Shown in pieces: positions 1 to 12,499 of a stretch of 64,000 nucleotides of DNA; within the stretch, counting starts at the first letter, position 1, and each line of letters starts with the position of its first letter. The stretch comes from Ursus arctos (Eukaryota > Chordata > Mammalia > Carnivora > Ursidae). The stretch is taken from NCBI RefSeq assembly GCF_023065955.2, contig NW_026622997.1:9410001-9474000 (forward strand), written 5' to 3'. The notes below the pieces were generated by a model. It had not been told where the DNA came from, made no database searches, and saw only the letters and a list, made by a program, of their open reading frames with translations. A program made the translations under genes and the position numbers.

Positions 1-3000
1 TACATGGACATAATACTTTCAGTTCTCATGAGTGCATATCCAGGAGTAGATCAAATCAGATCTTTTAATAATTATTTTAATGAAGATGTGGGATAGTAAA
101 TTCTTGGTATTTGTATGTCTGAAGATAAACTCTTGATGGCTTTTTAGCTGGGTATAAGTTTTATTGGTTGACAATTAAGTTTTATTAGTTTTGTAGCTGA
201 TGAAAAAGCTTTCCTGCTTTCCTTTATAGGTCATCTGAGTTTCTAGAAGTTTAAGATTTCTTACCTTTGATAATTCTGCAGTTTTATTACAGTGGGTTTA
301 AGAGTAGATGCAATATACTTTAGATCTGAGTATGTTTCGTCTTTTTTATGTTAATGCCTTGAAGAATTGTTATCAATGTTCATAAGGTATATAGGTCTGT
401 AATTTTCTCTGCTTGTTTCATGTCAGAGTTATGCTGGCCTCATAAAAGGAGTTAGGAAGCATTCCCTTATTTTCTGAAATTGATTGCTTATTTTCTGAAG
501 TTAGTTTTGATTCTTATTTGAATGTTTACTAGAATTTATCAGTGAAACCATGTGGTACTGAAATTGTGGTAAATTAGACTATAAATTAACTATCTTTAGT
601 AACATATAAAGGTAGTCAAACTTTATATTTCTTTATATTGAGTTTTGGTGTTGTGTCTTTAAAGGAATTTACTTTATCTAAAGTGTTGAATTTATTAACA
701 GTTTCTGCTGTTTATTATTCATCTTCCACTTTTAATTTGCTCTTCTTTTTAGTTTTATAAGATGGAAGTTTAGGCCATCGGTTTAAGACTTTGTTTTCTA
801 GGATGAACATTTAATGCTATACATTTCCTTAAAGCCCTCTTGGTGTATCCTGCAAAATTTGATATGCTTTCATTTTAGTTTAGTTCAAAATATTTTTAAG
901 TTTCCCTTGTGATTTTTTTCTTTGATCCTTGCGTTGTTTAGAATTTGGATTTAATTTTTAGATATTTGGGGATTTACTAGATGTTTTATTTTTGATTTTT
1001 GATATTCTGTTGTAGTCAGAGAACATTTTCTGTAAGATTTCAGTCTTTTGGAATCTTAGACAAGTGTAGTGGCCCAGAATATAATCCATCTTGGTTGAAT
1101 GTTCTGTGTGCCCTTGAAAAGATTATGCAATTCTTCAGTTGCCAGCAGAGTATCAGCTAATTAAGGTTGATGTTAATATTTAGATCTCCTCTATGTGTAC
1201 TGGTTTTTGTCCAGTTTTATCAGTTATTGAGAGAATCTCCAACTATGAAAGTGCATTTGCCTATTTCTTCCTTTACTTCTGGTTTTGTTTCATATATTTC
1301 AAAGCTCTGTCATTAGATGCATGCATATTTGTAATGTTGGCATATTTGCCTGTTCTCTTAATCTTTTAAGTCATTATTCAATGTCCCTTTTTGTCTGTAG
1401 TAATGCTCCTTGAAGTCTTTGTTTTTTTAATTTATTTTAAAGAGTTATTTGAGAGAGTGAGAGTGCGCTCAGGGAGGGGCAGAGGGAGAGGGAGAAAAGC
1501 AGACTCTGCTAAGCATGGAGCCCAAAGCGGGGCTTGATCCCACAACCAAGAGATCCCACAACCAAGAGATCATGACCTGACGTAAAATCAAGAGTTGGAC
1601 AGTTAACAGACTGAGCCACCCAAGTGCCCCTACTTTGTCTTATATTAATATATTCATTCCAGTCTTGGTATGTATATATTCAGGTTCTTAGTTTGTTTCT
1701 GTCTTTATATTTAAAGGGCTTTTTGGGAAACTAGAATATAATTTGGGTTTGTGCTTTCTTAAATTCAGTGGAACATCTCTGTCTTTTGATTAGAATGTTT
1801 AATACATTTATATTTAAAATAGTTATTGGTATGTTTGTATTCAGGTCTTTCATTTGTGCTGCTTTAGGGAGAGAGTTTTATCATTATCCCTCCTTTTTTG
1901 GTTTTTGTATTAAAGTGTTTAAATTCTATTTTAATTCTTGTTTTTCTTTGCTTTTTGAGGGGGTGATGTATGTTGCTTTCTAGAGACTACAGTATGCCTT
2001 TTAGCTATACCCCAATCTACTTAGTATTAATATTGAATCATCTTGAGTAAAACACAGGATTTCCCCAATAGTATATTTCCATTTTCTTCTCTTATTCTTA
2101 GTATTATTGTCCTGATACTGTATTATATCCAGTAATACATTTCCATTTCTTCCTCTCATCCTCAGTATGGTTGTATGTGTTATGTCAATATACCTTGTTA
2201 ACCCGACAATAGTGTTGTAATTTTTGCTCTAAGCTGTCATCTTTTATAGAAACTAAGAAATTACATATTATATATGCCCACATAATTACCATTTCTGGCT
2301 TTCTTCCTTTTTTCTTGTAGATCCAAGTTGCCATCTAGTGTAATTTCCATTTGGAATAGAGAACTTTCTTTAGCATTTCTTGTAGTACAGATCTGCTGGT
2401 GATAAATTGTTTTTTATTTGAAAATGTCCTTATTTCACCTTCATTTTTAAAAGATTTTTTTCCCAGATATTAGATTCTTTGTTGATAGGGTTTTCCCCCC
2501 GTTAGCAGTTTGAGAATGTGGTCCCAGTGTTTTCAGACTTCCATAGTTTCCAATGAGAAGTCAGTGCATATTCTTAATGATTTTTGTCATTATTTTTTTT
2601 GTATATAACATGTCCGTTTTCTATGGTTGCTTTCGAGATTATCTTTGGATTTTAGCAGTATGACTAAGATGTGTGTTAGTAATTTTATTGGTGTTTATTT
2701 TGTTTGAGGTACATTGAGCTTTGGGGGATTTTTCAGAGGTTACAACCTCAGATATTTTCCCATCCTTTCTCTCCTGGGATTCTGATTATTGTGCTGTTTT
2801 CTATTGTCATGCATTGTTTTGAATTCTATTCATTTTTCATCCATCTCTTTTTCTTTTATTCAGATTCTTCTATATTCACATTCATTACAGATGGCAAAAG
2901 AACACATCAATCTGTTTAGTCAATCTAGTGAGTTCATTTTAGTAAATGTTTTGTTTGTTTCTCTGTTGATATTGCCTTATCTGTTTACTCTTGATACCAT

Positions 3001-5290
3001 ATTGTCCTTCAATTCCTTGATCATATTTTTAAAATTTTTTTGAAATATGTATGGTAGCTGCTTTGAAGTCTATTTAATACAACATCCAGGCTGTCTTGGA
3101 ATCAGTTTTTATTGACTGTCTTTTTACCTGCTCACGGTAACACTTTCCTGTTGTTTTTCTTTCTAGTTGAAAATTAGATATGTTACAGTGACTCCGGACT
3201 CTTGTGTTCTTCTGAGGATTTGGGTTTCATTGTACAGACAGTTAACTTGTTTGGAGTCAAACTGTAAACTTAGTTTTCCCTGTGTTATGCAGCTGCTTAG
3301 TTCTTACGTCTTTCTGCTGATGTTTCTTTAGTCTGATGCCCTGTGGGTCTCCCCTGTGCCTGTAAGATTTATAAGTCAGCAAGCTTGTGGGTAGAGATGG
3401 ACTTAGTCTCTGAGGTTTTCTTTCTTTAGGGGATTTCCCTAGTTTCTAACTGCTCTATCAACTTTGGGCTCCATTCTGATATTTCAAGCTTTCTACTACC
3501 GTAGCTGAGCACAATTGGGAAAAAGCATCAGATTTACAGATTTGGCTCCATGTTACCCTTTCAAAAGAAGATTTCTTTCTGGTCCCTGACTGCCTTTTCA
3601 GCATGCTGTTTGTGGTTTCCTCTGAGCATATGTAGTTCAGCTGTCAGCCGGGGATTTTAGCATTTTATGCTCTGAATTTGAGTGTTATTTCTATAGTTCT
3701 TGCGCTGTCAGAAAACTCTAAATTTCTAGTTGCTTCCCAAACTCTAAATTCTCGATACCTGGCACCTTTAGCTTGTAAGGTTTTGGGTTTTTTTCTGCCA
3801 CCATTTTTGCAGCCATAGCTCTGGGGTTTGCAGTGCTCTCAAGTCAAGAAACCACATACTCAACAGTTCTTACCTCTTAGGGTTATAGCATTTGAGATTT
3901 ACCCTTTCCCTAGCTTTTGTAAACACTGTCTTTAGTTTTTTTTTTTTTAATTCAGTTTTCATGAATGTTATCTGTGGGTATTCATATTACCTCTTCACTC
4001 TTCCTGCCATTATAGAAAATTGACTCTTCATTAGTTTTGAAATATTAGGGTACAGTTTACCTGATTTATGTTTTTCTGCTGTGCTTTCATTGCTGGTGGG
4101 TCGTTGTGGTCATCATTCTTTTTATTTTCTTTTTTCTTGTAATTTGTATGAAGTTCAACTGCTATCCTTTTTCTAGTGTTCATTTTTATTTGAAATAAGT
4201 CTTTCTGTACTTTAGGAAGGGGGATGGGTCAGGAGAGGTTTTCTAAAGTCACAGCTCCAGAGCTCCCTCTTCTGTCATATTGAAAATATGGCTTGGGACT
4301 TCTTGAGATCTGGCTGTGTTCTCCTGTCCTTACCCCTCCACTATCATCTGGACTTTCTCTTTCCATTTTCCCCAGTGTCCCTGTCCCTCTCAATTTGTAT
4401 TCTATTCCCAGCAGTTTTCCTTAGTAGAAGGGGAGCTTTAGCTGGCTGGTTTCAAGAGCTGTGCGGCCTAGACAGCTCTAGTCCCCTCAGGCATGACTGT
4501 AGATTCCTTGTGCTCACCTACAAATCGAGTGTGCAGAACTTCCTTCCAGTTTTGGCTGCTGTTCTCACCGTGGCTCAGTGTTTTTCAGTGTGTCAACTGC
4601 CTGTTGATAGCGTTGAGGTTCTTCTGTTTCCATCAGTCAGATGCCCTGTTGTTTCCCTCTGCTTCCTGCACAGATCCTGGTACATCTCAGTCTTGTAGCT
4701 TTTGGTAATTTGTCCTTTTTCAGTAGTATTCTGTAGCTTGTGGGGTACCTTGTTTTCTTTTGGCTAATAACTGAAGACTTTGGGTTTTTATTAGGGCACT
4801 GGGATTGAAAACCTGCTGTCCTCATTCTCCCCTAGCTCCCCCTGTCTTGAGGTGAAGCAGGGCTTTATCCTGCTCTGAAGGCTGGAATGTGGGTGAGAAT
4901 TGTCTCCGATCCTCTCACCAGCTTCCTCCTCCAGTTGAGATTGATGAAGATGTGTTTCCTTATTCCGTTCCGTGCCACTCTTTCACATGAGAGAGTAGCC
5001 TGCAATCTTGCCTGTGTATGTGGGTCCCTGACATAACTTTCCACCTCCCGCAGCCTGTCTCCTGATCTCTAGATCACCAGGTATTAGTGGATGCCCTTGG
5101 GGATATTATCTGGCTTCCAATTTGGCTTACCTTTCTTGATTTTTGGATTCTTATCTTTACATTCTCGAAGGTTTCTCTTCTTGCCAACTTGAGAATGTTG
5201 CATTCTAAAAAGTATTTTTAAAATATCTTAGTTTTCTGTTTGTGCGTTTATTCTAGAAAGCCTTTTTAAGGTATTTTGACACCATATTGG
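1..5290 (-). mobile_element. Old L1 LINE, antisense, ORF2 through 5' region
   Basis: Reading the minus strand from right to left gives a mammalian L1 in correct order. About 1-1815 corresponds to ORF2 from the reverse-transcriptase N-terminal part to the endonuclease start. About 1815-2330 is the inter-ORF spacer, about 2330-3260 the ORF1 region, and 3260-5290 looks like the 5' UTR of an ancient L1. All frames are broken by stops, so it is inactive. The left end runs off the window. A Can-SINE at 1422-1630 interrupts it. Identification is by remembered consensus; the part beyond 3300 is less sure. Open frames inside, such as 4288-4698 on the plus strand, read the element in the wrong direction and are not genes. 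Confidence 0.8.
1422..1630 (-). mobile_element. Can-SINE (tRNA-Lys-derived)
   Basis: T-rich tail on the left, then the body, ending at the head motif GAGCCACCCAAGTGCCCC, the reverse complement of a Can-SINE 5' end. It sits inside the antisense L1, whose sequence resumes at 1631. A 15-base unit (CACAACCAAGAGATC) is present twice with period 16 at 1541-1571, a private tandem duplication. Target duplications are too decayed to define. Confidence 0.9.
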
Positions 5291-6889
5291 TGAAAATAAA
5301 AATTTCATATTTTTTCTTGAAATTTGTCTCTTTTTTCCATGTTTTATCTGTCAGGTTGCTCAGCATGCATTCTTTGCTCTCTTAACCTTTATAGTTTTTG
5401 AAATACCATTGTTTTCTGTTCGGGTTTTAAGCGTTTGCTGTCTTCCCCTTTAAGAAACCAATGCCAGATCTGTAGTTTTCATGAAGCTTGGGTTTTTGGT
5501 CACTGTAAGTGACTAGCCAGTACGGATAAAAGGGAGAGAGGAAGTGTAACACTTGTGTTATTAGATCTAGGAAAACACAGGTCGCTGCCCACATTTCATG
5601 AGTTCGTAGAATATTATAACAGGAAAGGTCGTTGGCAATAATCTTGCCTCATCCACCTTTAACTTTTACCCAAAAGCTAACTATTGAATGATGATGAAAT
5701 GCAAGACTCCAGGACGGTAACTCATGTTCCTAACATCACTACAAGGCAGATGTTAATCACCCCCGTTCAGAGCCGAAGCAAAGAGTTAAGTATTGAAATG
5801 AAATTACAGCTCAGCTCTCAGAGACCCCTGACACCACTGTCCTACTTCTCCAGGTTAGTGGTCTGAGAGCCAGGGAAAATGGAGTTCTGACCTCTAGTAC
5901 CTCGTAGGGGTACTCACCCCCAAGGAGGTGATGGGTCATGCTGCTTGGTTTGCTCACATTTTTAGTAAAATTAAATTGTGTCTCCCATGATTAATCGTAG
6001 TGGGTCCTACCCATCACTGTTTCCCCACCCCTGTAAACGACAAATCGCACTCCCTCCCTCTGATCTTTTTCCGGCACTGTTTCTCAGACTTGACTAACAT
6101 CCAGACAGCTGGTAAAGGAAGAAATTCTTAAACTCATCTCTAGATACATTCTCCATCCCTTACTAATTATAGAAATTCTCAGCCCTTTGAGAAAATGTCT
6201 TTCAGTGGCAAATTAACCCTCAAAAAGAGTAATTAGACTTAATAACAGGATTATTTTTTAGTTCATCACTTAAATGAAAACATAAAATTGAAAAATGTTG
6301 TAGAACTATTGGCCCATTTAGCATATATAGTTGTCCCATTTCCATGCTTTATCGTGTGGTCCAGGTTATCCTCCATACTCTCACTTTTTCTGCCTTTTTT
6401 GGTTTCGTTTTAGAAAAGAGATGATACAGAGATTTTCCTTGACTATTCTGAAGGTAGTTTGTATGCATTCGACATTGGGTTGCACATTAAGTTTAAGTTC
6501 TTTGTATTTTGAATATGGTTAAAGAGAGAGAAATTGTTCATAGTAGCTTCTTGGTTAACAATGGTTTTAGCTAGAATAAAGATTTGAATTAAAATGTCAA
6601 ACTGCACACAAAAAAGTAGACTAGAAAGTGCTTTTGATTGGGAATAACGTATATAAACTAATGTGTATCACCAGACACTAAAACTATTAATATGCTAATC
6701 GGCCAGTGAATTAGCTTTTCCCCCTTTAAACTGATGAGTAAATTTCGCTTTACTTTTTGAACGTCTAAAACCAGGCCTGATACTCGTCGTTAATCTAGCT
6801 GTTGTGGCAGCATAGGTATATTCTCCTTTAGGAAAAGGATAAATGGTTGGTTAAAGGAGTGTAATTGGTGTAACTGCCAGGGAAGCGGT
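5291..6889. other. Unassigned non-coding stretch
   Basis: AT-rich sequence in which I see no repeat family, RNA gene or convincing coding frame. Short open frames (for example 5684-5866 plus, 6331-6522 plus) show no recognisable domain. Confidence 0.5.
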
Positions 6890-7325
6890 GCTAGGTCTTG
6901 TTATCGGGCATACTTTGGCCAGGACTCAGAAGCCACACGGATCCTCTTGGAGGGGAGTTTCATCAGCAAGTGGTACGAGCTGGTGGTGAAGACGACTAAT
7001 GCGCAGGGAAGCAGCCATGGCAGAAAGCAGATTCTACCCCGTGGACTGAACAGGAGGGCATGGAAGGAACTTCGCCTGATGCCCACCTCTGAGGCTTGGT
7101 GCACAACCCGACGTCCCCAGCTGGTGCGTCCCCCACAGTAGGAGGAGGAGGAGGTGGGGGAGGAAGGGTACCTTCTGGCAGTGGCCCTCCAGCACCCTCT
7201 GTTGGCAGAGCCTGACCACGTCAGCCGGCAGAGGGGGGATGTGTGCTCTATCCACATCCAGCTCCAGCGTCACAAAGGCAGGACAGAGCAGAGTTTGGAA
7301 CGGGGTGACAGTAAGTAACTCCTCC
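6890..7325. other. GC-richer segment, probable ancient repeat of uncertain family
   Basis: A sharp rise in GC content over the flanks, with a GGA-rich purine tract at 7139-7168. Frames of 118 and 97 codons are open on the minus strand (6901-7257, 7034-7327) but show no domain I know. The 3' half (CCTCCAGCACCCTCTGTTGG, then a CCAGCTCCAG block near 7255) resembles an interspersed repeat I have seen but cannot name. I therefore do not call it an exon or gene. Confidence 0.4.
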
Positions 7326-7406
7326 ATGTTGCTCCCAAGTGATCTTTCTAAAATCGAAAACTGTTTCTAGCATTCCCCTACCCAAATACCTTAATGGCTC
7401 AACGTT
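7326..7406 (+). mobile_element. L2 LINE fragment
   Basis: The run AGTGATCTTTCTAAAA followed by a CATTCCCCTACCC-type block and AATGGCTCAA matches the conserved internal stretch of L2 3' regions. Short and diverged, bounded on the right by L1 sequence. Confidence 0.6.
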
Positions 7407-7825
7407 TTGTTTTTTTTTTTAATTGTTTTTTACGTTCTATTTTGGAATTATTTTAGCCTTACAGAAGAGTTACAAAAAATGGTCAAGAGTGTCATATATC
7501 CTTCACCCAGTTTCCTGAATTTTAACATCTTCATAACCACATAACCACAGCACAGTTATCAAAACCAGCATTGGGAAAGACAAAGACTCCAGATTTTGCC
7601 AGTTTTCCTATTAATGTCCTTTTTCTGTTAGGATTCAGTATTGTATTTCGTTGTCAGGTCTCTTTAATCTGTGACAGTCTTTCTTGACCTTGTCACCTTT
7701 GAAAAATATTTGTAAGTTGTTTGTAGAGTGTCCCTAAATTCTAGTTTTCTGTGTGTTTTTCACGATTAAATTCAGGTTAGTGCATTTTTTGGTAAGGGTT
7801 CCATGTAAAGAATGTTGTGTTCTTC

Positions 7826-8223
7826 TGTATTAGTCTGCTAGAGTGACCATAACAAAATACTACCGACCGGGTGGCTTAAACTACTAATGTTTTTCCTCAC
7901 AGCTCTGAAGGCTGAAGCCCAAGATCGGCAGGTTTGGTTTCTTCTGAGGCTTCTCTCCTTGGCTTGCAGATGGCCACCTTCTCTGTGTCCTCACATGGTC
8001 TTTCTTCTGTGCATGTGTGTTCCTGGCTTCTCTGTGTCCGGATTTCCTGCTCTTATAAGGACACCAGTCAGATTGCATTAGGGCCCATCCTAACAGCCTC
8101 AGTTTAAATTAATTTACCTTTTTAAAGGCCCTGTCTCTAAATACAGTCACTTTCTGGGTTATAGCGGTTAAGACTTCAACATATTAATTTGGGGGTGGAG
8201 GGGACACAATTCAGCCCATATCA
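7826..8223 (-). mobile_element. MaLR solo LTR (MST/MLT1 type)
   Basis: A 398-bp insert in the L1 3' UTR. On the minus strand it begins TGATATGGGC and ends CTAATACA, the termini expected of a mammalian MaLR LTR. The flanks TCTTC (7821-7825) and CCTTC (8224-8228) are a plausible 5-bp target duplication with one change. It is a lone LTR; no internal retroviral sequence is present. The open frames on both strands here (7884-8081) are incidental. Confidence 0.85.
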
Positions 8224-9182
8224 CCTTCTCAATGCATCACATCGGGAGGAGGGTATATGATGTTGTTATCTTATTACTGGTGGTATTAAAATCGATCACT
8301 TGATAAGGGGATGTCTGCCAGGTGACTCTTTTGTACTTTGTAATTAATACATATTTTGGGGGAGGCCACTTTGAGACTATGCAAATGGAACTATTGCCCT
8401 CTGCCTTGGACACTCGATTGGTGAATCTTGCCTGCAGTGGTTATGTCTGTGGTGTTTACCTAATGGTGATTTCTATTTCCCTTGTTTCTTTCTTTCCCAT
8501 GTATTATTTGGGAGTTTTTCTGTAAGGAAGAACTGTTGCTTTTCTCCTGTATACATTTGGTTATCTGTGTCTTTATGGAATCACATATTTTAAAAATTCC
8601 TTTGGGCTATAATCTTATACTCTCATTCTGTTGTTCCGTTGTTCTGGTTTTAGCCACTGGAAGTTCCTGTGTTTGGCTCCTGTGTCCTTTTGTCACTCTC
8701 CCTCCCTCCTTCCTTTTTTGAGCACTTCCTTATTTTCAGCCACCACAAGATGCTCAGGGCTCATCTTGAATTTTCCTTGCTCCTGCAATCAGCCACTTCT
8801 CCCAAGAGCCCTGTTTTTAGTGTCATTGGAGAATGACCTTTAGAAGCCCAAATCCGGGCACAAGATGTGCTTGTTGCTACTGAGGTGTCATTGTGTCCAG
8901 ACCCTCCTAGTGGACAGAGCTACATATATGTGTGTTTGTGTGTTTGCCCAACAGACCCATACATCTTTACATGGATCTGTGTATGTATTGAAAAAACGAA
9001 TTCATACTCATAATCTCCATTTCCAATCCAGCATCATAGAATTCACTCTATCTTTCCTTATTTGTAGCTTCTTGCTCCAAAAGTGAGAAACCTGGTTCTC
9101 ATTCTTTATAAGACATTCACTCAACTTGAGTAGTTTGGAATTGCTAACCCAAACTATGTGAGAAACAACTTTACTAACTAGA

Positions 9183-9388
9183 CCAGACGTTGGTGGACTA
9201 TGTGGCCCATGGGCCAAATCCAGCCCACTTCCTGTTTTTGTAAATAAAGTTTTATTGGAATATAGCTCGCCCATTTGTTTATATATCATCATGGTTTTTC
9301 CTCACTGCAATGGCAAGAGAGACCATACAGGCTGCAAAGCTGAAAACATTTACTCTCTGGCTCATTATAGAAAAAGCTGACTCCTAAA
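9183..9388. mobile_element. hAT-Charlie non-autonomous DNA transposon
   Basis: A 206-bp element with the hallmark GGCCCATGGGCCAAATCCAGCC near one end, AATAAAGTTTTATTGGAA in the middle and GAAAAAGCTGACTCCT at the other end. These match the family with termini like CAGGGGTCGGCAAAC. A relative in the opposite orientation lies at 30570-30909. I am not certain of the MER number, and no 8-bp target duplication is visible. Confidence 0.75.
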
Positions 9389-9597
9389 CTCATGTATGGA
9401 TTTTGTATACAGTTCTTTTTGTCTTTGTCCTTACAGTGTCTTAGTAAAAACAGCTGTTTTCCAAAGTTACTTTTCCCTTCCATCTCTTTCTGTGTAGTAA
9501 TTAAAGTTATAGGTTAATAATTTGTAATATAGTTAAGTTCATCTGTTACTGCATGTATTCCATTTTGGGTTCCCCCATATCCTAGTTGATTGTAATT

Positions 9598-9788
9598 TTT
9601 TTTTTAAAGGTTTCATTTATTTATTTGACAGAGACAGCCAGCGAGAGAGGGAACACAAGCAGGGGGAGTGGGAAAGGGAGAAGCAGGCTCCTAGCGGAGG
9701 GGCCTAATGTGGGGCTCGATCCCAGAACGCTGGGATCATGCCCTTAGGCAAAGGCAGACGCTTAACGACTGTACCACCCAGGCGCCCC
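9598..9788 (-). mobile_element. Can-SINE, younger subfamily
   Basis: Reverse-oriented SINE: T-run, a TTTATTTATTTGACAGAGA tail region, body with GAGGGAACACAAGCAGGGGG, and head GGCGCCCC. Flanked by TGTAATT at 9591-9597 and 9789-9795, a short target duplication. It lies inside the antisense L1. Confidence 0.95.
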
Positions 9789-10800
9789 TGTAATTGTTTA
9801 TTTTGGGGTGTATGAAACGTTACTTTGGCCCTAGGAGTAGGAGCTGTACAAAAGAGGATGTTGAGAAATGGCCCTCCCCCTTCATTCCTACTACCCCGTT
9901 CCGCCATGCTGTCCACTCTTTTTCCACCCACCCTCTGTGGTTGACCAGACTCTCTAGTTTCTCATTTTCCTTCATGTATGTCTTTTGTACAAGTTAGCAG
10001 ATACATGTGTACTTTCTTACATCATCTTTCTTACAAGAAGAGTAGTGTGTTATAGATACTCTTTGTGCTTTGCTTTTTTCACTTAGCAGTCAGTATGTTT
10101 TGGAAATCACTCCAGATCAGTTCATGGAGATCATCTCCACTTTTTAGAATACCCGTATAGGCGCTCCATCGTGGGAGCGTCCCATAGTTAATCCAGCCAC
10201 CCTCCTATGTCTGGCATTTAGAATGTTTCCAGCGTTTTGCAGTTATATGCAGTGCTTCAGTGAATAACATTTGCATGTGTAGTTTTATATGGTTGGGGGC
10301 TTGCCTTCCATATAGGTTGCTAGAAGAGGAATTGCTGGGTTGAAAGCTAAGTGCAGATGTGATTTTTGTTAGCTCTTGCCGAATTCTCTTCAAGGAAATT
10401 GCCCCACTGTGCATTCCCAGCATCAGGGTGTGAGAGGGCCTGTTTCGCTGCAGCCTCACCAGCAGAATGTATTGTCATACTTTTTTCTAATTATTTTATT
10501 GGTGTTATCTCCGTGTTTTTAACTTGAATTTTTCTAATGAGTTTCAATAATTTTTCATGTTTGATATATTTTGTATCTTTTTGTGACTTTTTAATACGTA
10601 CATTAATATTTTTAGTATCTTTTTACATGAATTGCCTGTTCATGTATTTTTCCCCTTTTTCTATCAGATTTTGGTCCTTTAAATTTTTAAGAGTTTTTCT
10701 GTATGGTAGGAATGTCAGCCCTTGGTGATATATTTTTGTCAATGACACCCCCCCCAACACACACATTGTCTTTTCACTTTGATTATGGCATTTATTTTTA

Positions 10801-12054
10801 CCTTAATGACGCCCTCTTGCCTAGGGGGTGAGGTCCTAATTAATACACAGTTCCCTAAACACACAGCTACTAACCCTTTGCTGTTCTCTGTTTGCAGTGT
10901 ACTTCCTAACAGAGTCTCAACTTAGCCATTGGCTCCCAAATGATTCCTCAACTAGAATGAGTTAGTTTAAAGAAATTATCTTCTGCTTTCTCCGAGGATG
11001 CTGCCTTTAAAAGGTTTTTGATCCTCACACTACCCTTTGATTCTCTGTGATTATGTGACTAGTACTGGTTCACTAAGAGTTTCTTTCAAATTTCATCATT
11101 GCCATGTCTGTATGAAATGATTCACTGTTAGACCTGAGACTTTGTTTTCCCAGTCTATTATGATTTCATGAATGCATTTCCACCAAAATCTGTCTTTGCC
11201 TTAATAAAATTTATAATACATAATAAAATTTGTAAGTCCCAGCATTAACTTGAGTGGCCATTTCTGTATGTTCACTTATTGCAGACAGCTCCTTCAGTAA
11301 ATAGTGAAATGGCTACTCGGTGCATACCACCTCCTGTCAGGTCAGTCATAGAGAGGCCAATTTACTGGGAGCTAATGAAACTTCCGATTCAGGTCCCCTC
11401 ACTTGCAAGGGCCAGGCCTGGAGACTTTCTCATAGTTATTATTACAGAAGGGACATTTCTGCATGCTCATTAATTCTTTAGTGGTTAAGAAGGATTTCCT
11501 CTGAAAGGATTTATTAGCAAGTATATGCGGTAGAGATGAAGCATAGTAGGCCATGTGAAAAACTCCTGAACTGTGTTGCATAGATATTACTTCAGGTAGA
11601 AATAGCAGTTATTTTTAATAAACTTATTAGACTTTAAAAGTTTAAGATTTGAACACCTGATTTAAAATGGTGTTTTTAAAAGTACCCCTGCGGTAGTGGT
11701 GGGCTATCACCACCAGGTCATCAATTAACTTCCCTCAGCTGCTGCTCTCTTCTGGCCAATTACTGAGTATTATTTGAGGAGCAGAGGTGGCCAATGTTAA
11801 TTGACTCTGGATTCCTAGAATTCAGTAACCGTATACTCAAAATTGATCGATATGGGTTTTTTAAAATTAGCTTTTAATACGCAGGACGTAACCACATTAT
11901 TCTTGTTTAACAAATGAAAACGCCATAAGGCTGAAGCCCCCTTTTACTTCTGCTCGTGATCTCACTGCTCCCAGTCATCACCTTCCCACCGCATCCCACA
12001 TTAGTAATCATTGGTTTCCAGCTCCTCTGGAGCCTTCCAGCTCATCTGTGCACC
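10801..12054. other. Unassigned non-coding stretch
   Basis: No repeat family, RNA gene or credible coding exon recognised. A small inverted pair (TCAATTAAC at 11721-11729, GTTAATTGA at 11796-11804) is present, but too little to call an element. Confidence 0.5.
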
Positions 12055-12127
12055 TTCCTCTACTGTGTGGTCCACAGACCAGCAGCATCAGTGGCTCACT
12101 GGGCCCTGGTTAGAAATGCAGAATCTC

Positions 12128-12321
12128 GGGGCGTTTGGGTGGCACAGTCGTTAAGCGTCTGCCTTTGGCTCAGGGCGTGATCCCGGCGTTCTGGGATCGA
12201 GCCCCACATCAGGCTCCTCCGCTAGGAGCCTGCTTCTTCCTCTCCCACTCCCCTGCTTGTGTTCCCTCTCTTGCTGACTGTCTCTATCTCTGTCAAATAA
12301 ATAAATAAAATCTTAAAAAAA
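12128..12321 (+). mobile_element. Can-SINE, younger subfamily
   Basis: Full-length sense SINE: head GGGGCGTTTGGGTGGCACAG, polymerase III B-box-like GGGATCGAGCCCC at 12193-12205, tail AAATAAATAAATAAAATCTT plus A-run. Target duplications AAATGCAGAATCTC (12114-12127) and AAATGCATCATCTC (12322-12335) differ at two bases. This copy is the main basis for suggesting a bear-like source. Confidence 0.97.
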
Positions 12322-12375
12322 AAATGCATCATCTCAGGCTCCATCGCAAATCTGTTGAACCAGAATCTGCATTTT

Positions 12376-12499
12376 TTTTACATGAATATTCGTAAATGCT
12401 TTATTTATAATAGCAAAAAAACTGGAAACAACTGAAATGTGGTATATCCAACAATGGAATGCCGCTGTGGAGGATATATGGACTATATACATTTGTCAG
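12376..12499 (-). mobile_element. Small retro-insert carrying L1 ORF2 sequence
   Basis: A 124-bp insert splits the MER5A. It is bounded by CCAGAATCTGCATTTT (12360-12375) and CCAGAATCTGCCTTTT (12500-12515), a 16-bp duplication with one mismatch. Its content is L1 ORF2 3' sequence in sense on the plus strand. The homopolymer expected of a retroposon tail is at the left (TTTT on plus, A-run on minus), so it appears to have been inserted as a minus-strand copy. Confidence 0.6.

Larger units (their letters stand above)
7407..10800 (-). mobile_element. L1 LINE (L1ME-like), antisense, 3' UTR and ORF2 end
   Basis: The segment runs from a long L1M-type 3' UTR at the left to the C-terminal part of ORF2 at the right, all antisense. 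The ORF2 end is recognisable around 10,080-10,740. Continuity across interruptions is clear: 3' UTR sequence stops at 7825 and resumes at 8224 around a MaLR LTR. A hAT element (9183-9388) and a Can-SINE (9598-9788) also lie inside. No intact frame remains. The family name is from memory. Confidence 0.75.

Noticed and set aside
4288..4698. 136-codon plus-strand frame as a membrane protein gene
   Set aside because: It lies in probable L1 5'-region sequence read antisense; its hydrophobic look comes from T-rich DNA.
11721..11804. Inverted pair TCAATTAAC/GTTAATTGA as a MITE
   Set aside because: Only nine bases match, with no target duplication or second copy.
12128..12321. tRNA gene suggested by A- and B-box-like motifs
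   Set aside because: The motifs belong to a Can-SINE head. There is no closed cloverleaf, and the element ends in an A-rich tail between target duplications.
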